A DNA stretch of 64,000 bases from Adhaeribacter terrigena (lineage in GTDB: Bacteria > Bacteroidota > Bacteroidia > Cytophagales > Hymenobacteraceae): NCBI RefSeq assembly GCF_016623615.1, contig NZ_JAEHFX010000002.1, forward strand, positions 186,001 to 250,000. Reading direction: 5' to 3'. Position numbers and translations under genes: made by a program. The number at the start of each line of letters is the position of its first letter. The stretch's first letter is position 1. Below the pieces are notes generated by a model. The model worked only from the letters and a program-made list of their open reading frames with translations, did not search any database and was not told the origin of the DNA. Positions 1 to 8,559 of the stretch are shown here, piece after piece.

Positions 1-49
1 GATGCACGCAAACGACCCTCAACTTGTTAACCATCCAAAACATGACTAA
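1..49 (+). CDS. actC: ActC C-terminal fragment (alternative complex III, NrfD-like subunit)
   Basis: The window opens upstream of actD, where actC is expected in the conserved order actABCDEF. In the frame starting at position 2 an open stretch ends with MHANDPQLVNHPKHD and a TAA at 47-49, overlapping the actD ATG at 42. Such ATG...TAA overlaps are typical of this operon. Only about 15 codons are visible, so no domain can be checked; the other frames are also open or stop nearby (TAA at 28-30). The assignment rests on gene order. Confidence 0.4.
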   Translation, partial: MHANDPQLVNHPKHD

Positions 50-569
50 TAAAAAATATGTCCTCGGCGTTTTCGATGATGAAGAAGTACTGCTTCACGC
101 GATACCGAATGTAAGAGCTGCCGGAACAAAGATTTACGAAGTTTTTACCCCATTCCCGATCCACGGAATTGACGATGCCTTAGGGATCGAGCGTTCTAAA
201 TTACCAATCGCTGCTTTCTTTTTAGGCTGCTGTGGTCTGGCCTTCGCTTTATGGTTACAGATTTACACCCTGGGTGTAGACTGGCCGATGATTATCGGTG
301 GGAAACCCCACATTGCATTGCCGGCCTTTATTCCGGTAGCATTCGAACTTACTGTTTTCTTTACTGCTCATGGCATGGTGCTTACCTTTCTGATCATATC
401 AGGATTGTACCCTAAAACGAAAACGCAGGTTATGGACCACCGGTCTACGGATGATAAATTTGTGATGGCTATTGAAGTTAAGGAAGGTAAAACCGATATG
501 ACTCAATTAAGCAATCTGCTCCGCTCTAACGGTGCAATTGAAGTTAACGAGAAGGAGATAAACGCCTAA
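42..569 (+). CDS. actD: Alternative complex III subunit ActD (DUF3341 membrane protein)
   Basis: Small membrane subunit of alternative complex III, the quinol:electron acceptor oxidoreductase that replaces cytochrome bc1 in many Bacteroidota. The protein starts MTNKKYVLGVFDDEEVLLHA, with a soluble ferredoxin-like N-terminal part containing the family's FDDEEVLLHAIPNVRAAG stretch. It then has two transmembrane segments (about residues 54-74 and 94-120) around a WPMIIGGKP loop, and a soluble tail. The ATG at 42 is preferred over the in-frame TTG at 24 because it matches family starts and overlaps the end of the upstream gene. The stop shares a base with the actE start (TAATG), which implies translational coupling. 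Confidence 0.9.
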   Translation: MTNKKYVLGVFDDEEVLLHAIPNVRAAGTKIYEVFTPFPIHGIDDALGIERSKLPIAAFFLGCCGLAFALWLQIYTLGVDWPMIIGGKPHIALPAFIPVAFELTVFFTAHGMVLTFLIISGLYPKTKTQVMDHRSTDDKFVMAIEVKEGKTDMTQLSNLLRSNGAIEVNEKEINA

Positions 570-1303
570 TGAACAAGTTTTATAAAACAAGCCTTCAGGC
601 CTCAGCTGTACTTTTTTCTTCTGCAATATTGGCAGCCTGCGATATCAATGCTCAGGCAGACCGTGCTATGAGTAATGACCCGGGTACGGAATATGCTCCA
701 CAGATGTATAATTCCATCCCTTACGAATCTTTAAAGCAGGAGGAAGCAAACAAATATAACCCTGGTGGATTGAACATGCGGGTTCCGGCCCGTAATACTA
801 TTGCCCGCGGCAAAATGGCTTTCGTGGACCATACAGCAGATTCCAGCAATATGGATGTAATGGGAGCGGGGCTTGTGAACCCGATACGCCCTAATGAAAC
901 GGTTCTGGAAGAAGGTAAAATTCTATATAACCGGATGTGCTCTGCCTGCCATGGCGAGGGTGGTGCCGGCGATGGTTTGGTTGCTCCTAAATTTAAAGGG
1001 GTTGCAAACCTTACCTCTGGGGCTATTAAAGCAAAACCAATTGGCCATATTTATCAGGTAATTACTAAAGGTAAAGGCCGGATGATGCCGCATAACACGC
1101 AGGTTAATCCGGAGGAACGCTGGAAAATTGCTATGTATGTAAAGCAGGTAATTCAGGGCGAAGGTGCACCAGCCGAAAGTGTTGACCAGGCTGGTTCAGC
1201 AGATAAAACAAATGCTTCTACAGACCAGAATACCAATCCGGTAACTGGAACCTCGGCTCCGGCCCCAGGCAGCACCGAATCTACGAACCCAGTTAAGAAA
1301 TAA
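569..1303 (+). CDS. actE: Alternative complex III subunit ActE (monoheme cytochrome c lipoprotein)
   Basis: Periplasm-facing c-type cytochrome of alternative complex III. The N-terminus is a lipoprotein signal with lipobox LAAC (Cys24), so the protein is membrane-anchored. One heme-binding motif, C124-S-A-C-H128, is present, followed by GEGGAGDG as in class I cytochromes c. The likely axial Met lies in GRMMPH near residue 172. The C-terminus (after about residue 205) is a low-complexity Thr/Pro/Ala/Asn tail, probably disordered. The gene starts on the last base of the actD stop and precedes actF by 21 bp. Electrons from menaquinol oxidation presumably pass through this subunit to the adjacent caa3-type oxidase. 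Confidence 0.92.
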   Translation: MNKFYKTSLQASAVLFSSAILAACDINAQADRAMSNDPGTEYAPQMYNSIPYESLKQEEANKYNPGGLNMRVPARNTIARGKMAFVDHTADSSNMDVMGAGLVNPIRPNETVLEEGKILYNRMCSACHGEGGAGDGLVAPKFKGVANLTSGAIKAKPIGHIYQVITKGKGRMMPHNTQVNPEERWKIAMYVKQVIQGEGAPAESVDQAGSADKTNASTDQNTNPVTGTSAPAPGSTESTNPVKK

Positions 1304-1324
1304 GAAGGATAAACGATTTCAATA

Positions 1325-2605
1325 ATGATTGCAGAAGAAAGACTCATTATTCCAAAAAAGACAAGTAACCGGTTCCTGATGATGATCGGGCTGGGGCTTG
1401 TACTCTTGGTGCTTGGTATTATATTAATGATGACGGCAGGGCCAGCTCATCACGATGCGCATGGTGCAGCTGCAACCGGACATCATGCGGTTACCTGGTA
1501 TGAACGTTTAATGTCGAACCTTTGGTTAAACAGCGTTTATTTTACGGGTATTGCAGTAGTAGGTTTGTTTTTTACTACCGTGCAATATGTAGCTTATGCT
1601 GGTTGGTCGGTGCTGATTAAGCGGGTACTGGAAGCTTTAGCATATTTCCTGCCGGTTGGTGGGGTGATCATGATCCTGGTATTTCTTTTACCAATAATTT
1701 TCACTGGTCATAATCCTCTTTTCCACTGGACAGACCATTCTTTGTACGAAGTTGATAATGCCAATTACGATCCAATTATTGCTGGTAAAGCTGGTTTCCT
1801 GAACCTTCCGTTCTATACCATCCGGATGGTTGCCTATTTTGCGCTATGGATCTTTTTTGCCTGGTGGTTACGGAAACAGTCGGTGGCTGAAGACCTGAAC
1901 GGTGGCTTATCTTATTATGATAAAAGTATCCGTATCTCGGCCATGTTCCTGGTTGTATTTGGTGTAACTTCATCACTTTCTGCCTGGGACTGGGTGCTTT
2001 CGATAGACACGCACTGGTTTTCCACCATGTTCGGCTGGTATGTATTTGCAAGCTGGTTCATTTCTGGTTTAGCAGCAACCACCCTTACTGTTATCTTGCT
2101 GAAACAAGCTGGATATATGAAGATGGTGAACGCTAACCACCTGCATGACCTTGGTAAATTTGTTTTCGCTTTCAGTATTTTCTGGACTTACATTTGGTTT
2201 TCACAGTTCATGCTGATCTGGTATGCAAACATGCCGGAAGAGGTAGGTTACTTTACGGAACGTTTAGGTGGCTACGGCGGACATTATACCTGGATCTTCT
2301 TTACGAACCTGGTTGTTAACTTTGCTTTCCCATTCCTGGTGTTGATGACCCGTGATGCAAAACGTCAGATGATCATGTTAAAGATCGTTTGTATTGTGAT
2401 TCTGTTTGGTCACTGGTTAGATTTCTACCTGATGATTATGCCTGGTACTTTACGGGGTGAAAGCGGTTTTGGCCTGATTGAATTAGGTACTGCCTTAACG
2501 TTCCTTGGTTTGTTCCTGGTACGTTTCACAAAGGGCCTTACCAGTGCTTCACTTGTTCCGGTAAACCATCCTTTCCTGGAAGAAAGTATCCATCATCACG
2601 TTTAG
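1325..2605 (+). CDS. actF: Alternative complex III subunit ActF (quinol oxidoreductase membrane subunit)
   Basis: Polytopic membrane subunit of alternative complex III, NrfD/PsrC-like and related to ActC. The 426 residues contain about ten hydrophobic segments, beginning with one at residues 17-38. A His-rich periplasmic or loop stretch follows (GPAHHDAHGAAATGHH). Conserved-looking features include WDWVLSIDTHWFSTMFGWYVFASWF (around residues 222-246) and the aromatic FWTYIWFSQFMLIWYANMPEE stretch. It lies between actE and coxB with short spacers (21 and 23 bp), consistent with a single transcript and a physical supercomplex with the oxidase. The length agrees with the family. Confidence 0.93.
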   Translation: MIAEERLIIPKKTSNRFLMMIGLGLVLLVLGIILMMTAGPAHHDAHGAAATGHHAVTWYERLMSNLWLNSVYFTGIAVVGLFFTTVQYVAYAGWSVLIKRVLEALAYFLPVGGVIMILVFLLPIIFTGHNPLFHWTDHSLYEVDNANYDPIIAGKAGFLNLPFYTIRMVAYFALWIFFAWWLRKQSVAEDLNGGLSYYDKSIRISAMFLVVFGVTSSLSAWDWVLSIDTHWFSTMFGWYVFASWFISGLAATTLTVILLKQAGYMKMVNANHLHDLGKFVFAFSIFWTYIWFSQFMLIWYANMPEEVGYFTERLGGYGGHYTWIFFTNLVVNFAFPFLVLMTRDAKRQMIMLKIVCIVILFGHWLDFYLMIMPGTLRGESGFGLIELGTALTFLGLFLVRFTKGLTSASLVPVNHPFLEESIHHHV

Positions 2606-2628
2606 AATAAGATTTAAAACGATATATA

Positions 2629-3726
2629 ATGATTAACGTAGCTATAGCCATATCAGTACTCTTAGTAGTAGTGGTATTAGTTTTACTGTTCAGAATACAG
2701 ACTCTGGCTTCCATTTTTACAGGGAGTTCGGAAAAGCGCGTAAGCCACAGCAATAAAGTAAATGCAATTTTAATGCTTTTATTTCTGCTGATTGGTGGCG
2801 CAGCATTTATTTGGTCATGGATCAAAGATCAGGATAAATTTATTCTGCCGGTTGCCTCTGAGCACGGGGTTTGGATAGATGAAATGTTCTGGCTTACCAT
2901 GGTGATTCTGGGTATTGTGTTTGCAATTACGCAGGTATTACTTTTCTGGTATTCTTATAAATACCAGCACCGCGACGACAAGCGCGCTTATTTTTTCCCG
3001 CACAACAATAAGCTTGAAATTTTCTGGACCGTTATTCCGGCAATTGTGATGGCTGTATTGGTTTTCAGAGGCTGGAAAACCTGGACTACTATTACGAACC
3101 CTGCTCCGGAAGATGCGGTTGTGGTGGAAGTTGTAGGTAAGCAGTTTAACTGGGTGATCCGTTACCCAGGTGCGGATAATAAACTTGGTAAAGTGAAGCA
3201 TACCCTGATCGACGGTACGAACGAACTTGGGATGGACTTTTCGGATAAGGCTTCGATGGATGATTTCATCGTAAATGAGATCCACATTCCGAAAGGCAAA
3301 CCGGTTTTATTCAAAATCAGATCCCGCGACGTAACGCACAGTTTCTATATTCCTCACTTCCGGGCGCAAATGCACGCTGTTCCGGGTATGCCAACCAAGT
3401 TCTGGTTAGTGCCTACCAAATCCACAGCAGATATGGCAAACGAAGTTGGAAATCCTGATTTTAAGTATGAACTGGTATGTAACCAGATCTGCGGTCGCGG
3501 TCACTTTGCTATGCGCGCGGTGATTGTGGTAGATGAGCCGGAAGATTATGAAGCATGGGTAGCTAAGCAGAAATCATTTATTTCTTCTAACCCGGATCTT
3601 CTGACCAATTTGAAAGGCGCAACTGTACCAGCATTAAACGCTGCTCCAGCTGCTGAAACTGAAACACCTGGCGAGAATGCTGCTGAAAAAGCAGAAGAAA
3701 CTGTTAGGGAAGAAGCTACTTTATAA
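2629..3726 (+). CDS. coxB: Cytochrome c oxidase subunit II (CuA subunit)
   Basis: Electron-entry subunit of the heme-copper oxidase. The CuA site is complete: His237 in VTHSFYIPHF and the C284-N-Q-I-C288-G-R-G-H292-F-A-M295 cluster. The usual Glu between the cysteines is Gln, which binds through its backbone and is common in Bacteroidota. Two extra hydrophobic segments (residues 3-22 and 46-64) precede the usual two-helix hairpin (about 83-108 and 134-150), so the protein has four predicted membrane helices. The C-terminus is an Ala/Glu-rich tail with no fused cytochrome c domain; the electron donor is therefore probably ActE or a separate cytochrome. It lies 23 bp after actF and 18 bp before coxA. 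Confidence 0.95.
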   Translation: MINVAIAISVLLVVVVLVLLFRIQTLASIFTGSSEKRVSHSNKVNAILMLLFLLIGGAAFIWSWIKDQDKFILPVASEHGVWIDEMFWLTMVILGIVFAITQVLLFWYSYKYQHRDDKRAYFFPHNNKLEIFWTVIPAIVMAVLVFRGWKTWTTITNPAPEDAVVVEVVGKQFNWVIRYPGADNKLGKVKHTLIDGTNELGMDFSDKASMDDFIVNEIHIPKGKPVLFKIRSRDVTHSFYIPHFRAQMHAVPGMPTKFWLVPTKSTADMANEVGNPDFKYELVCNQICGRGHFAMRAVIVVDEPEDYEAWVAKQKSFISSNPDLLTNLKGATVPALNAAPAAETETPGENAAEKAEETVREEATL

Positions 3727-3744
3727 GAAAAAATTACAAGTATT

Positions 3745-5577
3745 ATGGCGAATACAAATATTACAGCAGATACAGACGTGCACGCGGCACATGCTCATCA
3801 TGAGCATGATGAGCATCACGATGAACACTGGCTTTTTAAGTATATCTTCAGCCAGGATCATAAAATGATTGCCAAGCAATTCCTTATCATGGGTATTTTC
3901 TGGGCGTTCCTTGGTGGTGCTTTATCTAGTTTATTCCGGATCCAGTTAGGCTGGCCTGAGGCTTCTTTCTCCTGGTTAGAACCAATTCTGGGCCAGTGGG
4001 TTGAAGGCGGTAAACTTAACCCGGAATTTTTCCTGGCCCTGGTAACCATGCACGGTACGATCATGGTATTCTTCGTGTTAACTGCCGGTCTTAGCGGCAC
4101 TTTCAGTAACTTCCTGATCCCGTTACAGATCGGTGCACGTGATATGGCTTCCGGTTTTATGAACATGCTTTCTTTCTGGTTCTTTTTCCTTTCCAGCATT
4201 ATCATGTTCGTTTCCTTATTTCTACAGACTGGTCCTGCTGCGGCCGGCTGGACGATCTATCCGCCATTGAGTGCCTTGCCACAAGCTATGCCAGGTTCTG
4301 GCGCCGGTATGACCTACTGGTTAGTTGCCATGGCTTTGTTTATTATTTCGCAGTTACTGGGCGGGGTCAACTATATTACTACCGTAATTAACCTGCGTAC
4401 CCGGGGTATGTCTATGACCAAGATGCCTTTAACGATCTGGGCTTTCTTCCTGACGGCTGTTTTAGGTTTGCTTTCTTTCCCGGTTTTATTTGCAGCTGCC
4501 TTGCTTCTGATCTTTGACCGTAGCTTTGGTACCAGTTTCTATTTATCTGATATCTACGTTGCCGGACAAGCTTTGCCAAATACCGGTGGTAGCCCGATCT
4601 TGTTCCAGCACTTATTCTGGTTTTTAGGTCACCCGGAAGTTTACATTGTAATTCTGCCGGCCATGGGTCTGGTTTCTGAAGTATTGGCTACTAATGCCCG
4701 GAAGCCGATCTTCGGTTACCGTGCGATGATCGGTTCGATCTTCGGTATTGCGGTTCTTTCCCTGGTGGTTTGGGCGCACCATATGTTCGTGTCTGGTATG
4801 AACCCTTTCTTAGGATCGGTTTTCATGTTCCTTACCCTGATTATTGCAGTACCTTCGGCGGTAAAAGTATTTAACTGGCTGGCTACGCTGTGGCGCGGAA
4901 ATATTGTTTTCACCACCGCCATGCTTTACGCCATCGGTTTCGTATCTATTTTTATTTCGGGCGGTTTAACGGGTATTTTGCTTGGTAACTCAGCCGTTGA
5001 TATTCAGTTACACAACACGTATTTCGTAGTTGCTCACTTTCACCTGGTAATGGGTAGTGCTGCATTCTTCGGGATGTTCTGCGGGGTTTACCACTGGTTC
5101 CCGAAAATGTTTGGCCGGATGATGGATGAGAAACTGGGATATGTTCACTTCTGGTTGACCTTCCTGGGGGTTTACCTGGTATTTATTCCAATGCACTATG
5201 TAGGTATTGCAGGTTTCCCACGTCGTTATTACTCCTTTACTGCTTTTGAAACATTCTCGCAGTTTGCAGACCTGAACATGTTTATCAGTGCAGCGGCGAT
5301 TCTTGCTTTCCTTGGTCAGTTTATTTTCCTGTTCAACTTTATTTACAGCATTTACCGTGGCAGACGCGCAAGCATGAACCCATGGCACTCTAATACCCTG
5401 GAGTGGACTACCCCGGTTAATCCGGGACACGGTAACTGGCCTGGCGAAATTCCTGCGGTTTACCGTTGGCCATATGATTACAGCAAACCGGGTGCAGCAG
5501 AAGATTTTATTCCACAGAATGTGCCTTTTTCCCAAACGGAATCTTCTAACCTTCCGAATGAAAGAGATTTTGAATAA
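3745..5577 (+). CDS. coxA: Cytochrome c oxidase subunit I (A1-type heme-copper oxidase)
   Basis: Catalytic subunit reducing O2 to water. Heme and CuB ligands are visible: His103 (HGTIMVFF), His296 in GHPEVY (cross-linked Tyr300), His345-His346 (WAHHMF), His431 (heme a3) and His433 (heme a) in AHFHLVMG. Glu298 in HPEVY marks the A1 type. The D-channel stretch GARDMASGFMN keeps Asp and Asn, and Lys374 in PSAVKVFNWLATLW fits the K-channel. The N-terminus (residues 11-30) is very His/Asp/Glu rich. The C-terminus after about residue 560 is a soluble tail. The operon's first segment ends here: a 12-bp inverted repeat follows, and ctaB begins only after a 519-bp gap. Confidence 0.97.
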   Translation: MANTNITADTDVHAAHAHHEHDEHHDEHWLFKYIFSQDHKMIAKQFLIMGIFWAFLGGALSSLFRIQLGWPEASFSWLEPILGQWVEGGKLNPEFFLALVTMHGTIMVFFVLTAGLSGTFSNFLIPLQIGARDMASGFMNMLSFWFFFLSSIIMFVSLFLQTGPAAAGWTIYPPLSALPQAMPGSGAGMTYWLVAMALFIISQLLGGVNYITTVINLRTRGMSMTKMPLTIWAFFLTAVLGLLSFPVLFAAALLLIFDRSFGTSFYLSDIYVAGQALPNTGGSPILFQHLFWFLGHPEVYIVILPAMGLVSEVLATNARKPIFGYRAMIGSIFGIAVLSLVVWAHHMFVSGMNPFLGSVFMFLTLIIAVPSAVKVFNWLATLWRGNIVFTTAMLYAIGFVSIFISGGLTGILLGNSAVDIQLHNTYFVVAHFHLVMGSAAFFGMFCGVYHWFPKMFGRMMDEKLGYVHFWLTFLGVYLVFIPMHYVGIAGFPRRYYSFTAFETFSQFADLNMFISAAAILAFLGQFIFLFNFIYSIYRGRRASMNPWHSNTLEWTTPVNPGHGNWPGEIPAVYRWPYDYSKPGAAEDFIPQNVPFSQTESSNLPNERDFE

Positions 5578-5607
5578 TCCTTTGGACCGTTTACTGACTA
5601 TATAAGC

Positions 5608-5646
5608 AAATGACAGACTTTGAACTTGTTTCGGAGTCTGTCATTT
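5608..5646. terminator. Inverted repeat after coxA
   Basis: Perfect 12-bp arms (AAATGACAGACT at 5608-5619 and its complement at 5635-5646) with a 15-nt loop lie 31 bp after the coxA stop. There is no strong T-run, so it may stabilise the coxA mRNA end or attenuate rather than fully terminate. Confidence 0.5.
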
Positions 5647-5670
5647 GACTGAACAGGCTTTCCGTTTTTT

Positions 5671-5700
5671 GACTTTTTGTGCTTTAAACCCTAGCGTTTT
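5671..5700 (-). repeat. 30-bp AACGSTA element
   Basis: Box 1 AAAACGCTA and box 2 AAAAAGTC in exact 30-bp register. Located 93 bp after the coxA stop. Confidence 0.9.
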
Positions 5701-5772
5701 GAATGCAATCAGTTTGTAATTCTGCATTCTTAATGTGGCCTTTAATCAACGAAGAGCCGGCATTTTGTTTTC

Positions 5773-5802
5773 GACTTTTTATGCCTCAAAGCCTAGCGTT
5801 TT
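5773..5802 (-). repeat. 30-bp AACGSTA element
   Basis: Box 1 AAAACGCTA and box 2 AAAAAGTC, exact register, same orientation as the copy 102 bp upstream. Confidence 0.9.
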
Positions 5803-6096
5803 CAGGAGTAAAACAGGTTTACGATAAGGAGTAAAAAGCAATGATTAAACAACTGATCTTAAGTTTGCCGGATAGGTTGGTTTTATTTTAAGCTATCTTC
5901 CTTCTTTAACACCAGAAACTGGCTGCCAAAGAATTGCTTTGGTTTTAGTAATTCCGGAAAGAAAGCGCAATATTTAAAGAGCAGGCCATTTTTAGCGGAT
6001 TGTTTCCGGTAAAGAGTTCAGATTTACATTTTTATAACGTATTTTTACGCCACGAAATTTATAGCAGAAATGCCGGTAAAGGCCTAAGAGAAAGAT

Positions 6097-6993
6097 ATGT
6101 TGACGCAGCGAATAGAAGAGGAAGTTTCCGTTTCAGGTTTTGGACAAAAAGCAATTGCGTATTTTCAGTTATTGAAATTCCGCTTGTCGCTTACGATTGC
6201 CTTTTCCTGTGCAATAGGTTTTTTACTGGGTAGTCCGGAAAGGGACTGGTTCCAGGTTTTACTTGTTGTAATTGGAGGTTTGCTGGTTACCGGTGCTGCC
6301 AATATTATCAACCAGATCATTGAGAAAGACTTTGATAAGCTGATGAAACGCACGGCTAAAAGACCGTTGCCAGCGAATATACTTTCAAAGAAAGAAGCCG
6401 CAGTATTTTGTGTAATGCTTGCTTTGAGTGGTTTTGTATTACTGGCCGTTAATTTTAACCTTATCAGCGCTGCATTTTCGCTTCTTTCCCTGATTCTTTA
6501 CGGCTTTGTTTATACCCCACTTAAGCGTATTTCCCCAATCTGCGTTTTTGTTGGAGCTTTTCCAGGAGCGTTTCCTCCGTTAATTGGCTGGGTAGCCGCT
6601 ACGGGCGTCCTTTCTGCCGAAGCCTGGGTATTGTTTGGTATTCAGTTTATCTGGCAGTTCCCGCATTTCTGGGCCATTGCCTGGGTTCTGGATGATGATT
6701 ATAAAAAGGCAGGCTTTAAAATGCTGCCGATGGCGGGGGGGAAAAACCTGAAAACGGCTTTCCAGATCATGATTTATACCCTGCTTTTAATTCCGTTGGG
6801 CATGCTGCCTTTGCAGTTGGGAATGACTGGAACGAACTCGGCTATAGTTGCAGTGGTTTGCGGCGTGCTGTTTCTGATGCAAACGCTTTATTTAATGCAG
6901 ACCTGTTCCAAAAAAGCTGCGATGAATATCATGTTCGGTTCGTTTTTATACTTACCAATTGTGCAGATTGCTTACGTTTTAGATAAAATTTAA
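6097..6993 (+). CDS. ctaB: Protoheme IX farnesyltransferase (heme O synthase)
   Basis: UbiA-family membrane prenyltransferase that adds a farnesyl group to heme B, giving heme O, the precursor of heme A used by the oxidase encoded upstream. The first prenyl-diphosphate motif is clear at residues 69-93 (NIINQIIEKDFDKLMKRT followed by KRPLPA), with Asn, Asp and Arg in the expected spacing. A second acidic motif follows WAIAWVLDDDYKKAGFKMLP. About nine hydrophobic segments and 298 residues fit CtaB/CyoE. The gene is 5 bp upstream of the first subunit III gene. No heme A synthase (ctaA) is visible in the window. Confidence 0.95.
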   Translation: MLTQRIEEEVSVSGFGQKAIAYFQLLKFRLSLTIAFSCAIGFLLGSPERDWFQVLLVVIGGLLVTGAANIINQIIEKDFDKLMKRTAKRPLPANILSKKEAAVFCVMLALSGFVLLAVNFNLISAAFSLLSLILYGFVYTPLKRISPICVFVGAFPGAFPPLIGWVAATGVLSAEAWVLFGIQFIWQFPHFWAIAWVLDDDYKKAGFKMLPMAGGKNLKTAFQIMIYTLLLIPLGMLPLQLGMTGTNSAIVAVVCGVLFLMQTLYLMQTCSKKAAMNIMFGSFLYLPIVQIAYVLDKI

Positions 6994-6998
6994 TTACC

Positions 6999-7607
6999 AT
7001 GATGTCTCAAGCTTTAGATAATAAATTAGCTGTAAATCTATCCTCAGGAAATTCTGTTGACAGATCACTTCCTTTTAGAATGCTTACCTGGCTTTTGATT
7101 GTAAGCATTATTATGTTGTTTGCCGCATTTACCAGCGCCTACATCGTTCGCCGTTCTGAAGGCAACTGGCAGGAGTTCGCATTTCCGCAGGGGCTGCTTT
7201 GGAATACTATTGTTATTGTGTTAAGCAGTGTTACTATGCAATTAGCTTATTTTGCAGCTAAAAAAGATAATTTTGGTGCTTTAAAAGTTACTTTGTTTCT
7301 TACTTTTGCATTAGGCATCGTTTTTCTGGCCGGCCAATGGTTTGTCTGGGAAGACCTGGTTGCTATAAAGATCTTTTTTGGGGGCAATAATGCGAACCCA
7401 TCCGGTTCTTTTATTTATGTTCTAACCGGTGTACATGGTTTTCACCTAATAACAGGGTTAGTTTTTCTTTTAATTGTATTAGTATCAACTTTTAATTTTA
7501 AAGTTCATTCTAAAAAAATGCTGAGCCTGGAGTTATGCACTACCTACTGGCATTTTTTAGGTGCACTCTGGGTTTATCTTTACGTTTTTTTAACCATCTT
7601 TAAATAA
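6999..7607 (+). CDS. coxC: Cytochrome c oxidase subunit III, short paralogue
   Basis: Member of the heme-copper oxidase subunit III family, 202 residues with five predicted helices. Matching features are FTSAYIVRRSEGNW in the N-terminal half, FLAGQWFVWEDL, and the C-terminal GVHGFHLITGLVFLL and CTTYWHFLGALWVYLYVFL stretches, with the conserved His of the last helix. The next gene is a second subunit III. In Bacteroidota this tandem pair is usual, and which copy sits in the mature complex cannot be told from sequence. Starts: ATG at 6999 or 7002 are equally possible. Confidence 0.9.
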   Translation: MMSQALDNKLAVNLSSGNSVDRSLPFRMLTWLLIVSIIMLFAAFTSAYIVRRSEGNWQEFAFPQGLLWNTIVIVLSSVTMQLAYFAAKKDNFGALKVTLFLTFALGIVFLAGQWFVWEDLVAIKIFFGGNNANPSGSFIYVLTGVHGFHLITGLVFLLIVLVSTFNFKVHSKKMLSLELCTTYWHFLGALWVYLYVFLTIFK

Positions 7608-7657
7608 TTATTAGCCGTAAAACATAAAATTTTAAAACGAATACGAATCACTAAACT

Positions 7658-8401
7658 ATGAACACAACAACACTGGAGCAGCCACGCACAGGTACCTGGG
7701 ACGGCGGCAACGAGCCATTCAAGGCCAGCTACGGAAAGCTAATGATGTGGTTTTTCCTTTTATCGGATACCTTCACCTTTGCGGCTTTTCTTACCACTTA
7801 TGGCTTTATCCGTCACAGTCATCACGCGTTTACCGGAAGCCACGATACCTTTAAATTTTCTGTAGACTACTGGCCTGTTCCTGATAAAGTATTCAATGCT
7901 TTTCCTGGATTGCATGGCATGGACCTGCCGCTTGCTTTCGTGGCATTAATGACCATGATCCTGATCTTAAGCTCGGTTACCATGGTACTTGCTGTGGAAG
8001 CTGGCCACCGCATGGATCAGAAAGATGTTCAGAAATGGTTATTATGGACTATTTTATTTGGTAGCTGCTTTATTGGCAGCCAGGTTTGGGAATGGACCCA
8101 CTTTATACATGGCACTGAGGCCGGTATGACCCTGGTAGACGGCACGAAGATATTTGGAGCCAACTTGGTTCAGAATCAATACGGGCCGCCCTTGTTCGCT
8201 GATTTGTTCTTCTTTATTACCGGTTTCCACGGTACTCACGTTTTGTCGGGTATTGTACTGCTGATCATTATCTTTATCAATACAGTAAATGGCACATACC
8301 AGCGTCGTGGACATTACGAAATGGTAGAGAAAGTTGGTTTATACTGGCACTTTGTAGACTTGGTGTGGGTATTCGTATTTACCTTCTTCTACCTGGTGTA
8401 A
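7658..8401 (+). CDS. coxC: Cytochrome c oxidase subunit III, long paralogue
   Basis: Second subunit III, 247 residues. FKASYGKLMMWFFLLSDTFTFAAFLTTYGF is typical of bacterial subunit III, and GFHGTHVLSGIVLL plus GLYWHFVDLVWVFVFTFFYL form the conserved last helices. A soluble loop between helices (residues 46-85) is longer than in the short paralogue. It is 50 bp after the first copy and precedes subunit IV across a 158-bp AT-rich inverted-repeat spacer, which may lower expression of the downstream genes. Confidence 0.92.
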   Translation: MNTTTLEQPRTGTWDGGNEPFKASYGKLMMWFFLLSDTFTFAAFLTTYGFIRHSHHAFTGSHDTFKFSVDYWPVPDKVFNAFPGLHGMDLPLAFVALMTMILILSSVTMVLAVEAGHRMDQKDVQKWLLWTILFGSCFIGSQVWEWTHFIHGTEAGMTLVDGTKIFGANLVQNQYGPPLFADLFFFITGFHGTHVLSGIVLLIIIFINTVNGTYQRRGHYEMVEKVGLYWHFVDLVWVFVFTFFYLV

Positions 8402-8559
8402 TTAATTAGTAATTAAAAATTAAAAATTAATAATTAAAAATTGAATTAATAGTTAAGAATTGATACGATTAAAACGGTATGCTTCTGGGTAAGTAAACCC
8501 AGCCTGGTTCGTTTAAAAGTTATTAATTCTTAATTATTAATTATTAATTTAAAAAGAAT
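8402..8559. repeat. AT-rich inverted-repeat spacer inside the cox operon
   Basis: The left part (8402-8461) is made of TTAATAATTAAAAATTAA-like units. The right part (8520-8552) contains the approximate complement TTAATTCTTAATTATTAATT. A degenerate 30-bp AACGSTA element lies between them. The right arm ends 7 bp before the subunit IV start codon. A folded transcript would place an AU-rich hairpin between two cistrons. Confidence 0.6.
8471..8500 (+). repeat. 30-bp AACGSTA element, degenerate
   Basis: Box 1 AAAACGGTA is intact; box 2 reads GTAAACCC and is weak. Confidence 0.5.

Larger units (their letters stand above)
5578..6096. other. 519-bp intergenic region coxA-ctaB
   Basis: Holds the hairpin at 5608-5646 and two minus-orientation copies of the 30-bp AACGSTA element (5671-5700 and 5773-5802), 102 bp apart. 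The rest (5803-6096) is AT-rich. A short open frame starting at 6000 overlaps ctaB out of frame and has no family resemblance, so I do not call it. No convincing TTTG/TAnnTTTG promoter was found for ctaB. Confidence 0.6.

Noticed and set aside
5000-5540. Long antisense frames over coxA, rel, valS and other large genes
   Set aside because: They lie opposite genes with clear family motifs, lack homology-like features and are typical shadow frames of biased codon use.
6000-6233. 77-codon frame before ctaB
   Set aside because: Overlaps the ctaB start out of frame; ctaB motifs decide the real gene.
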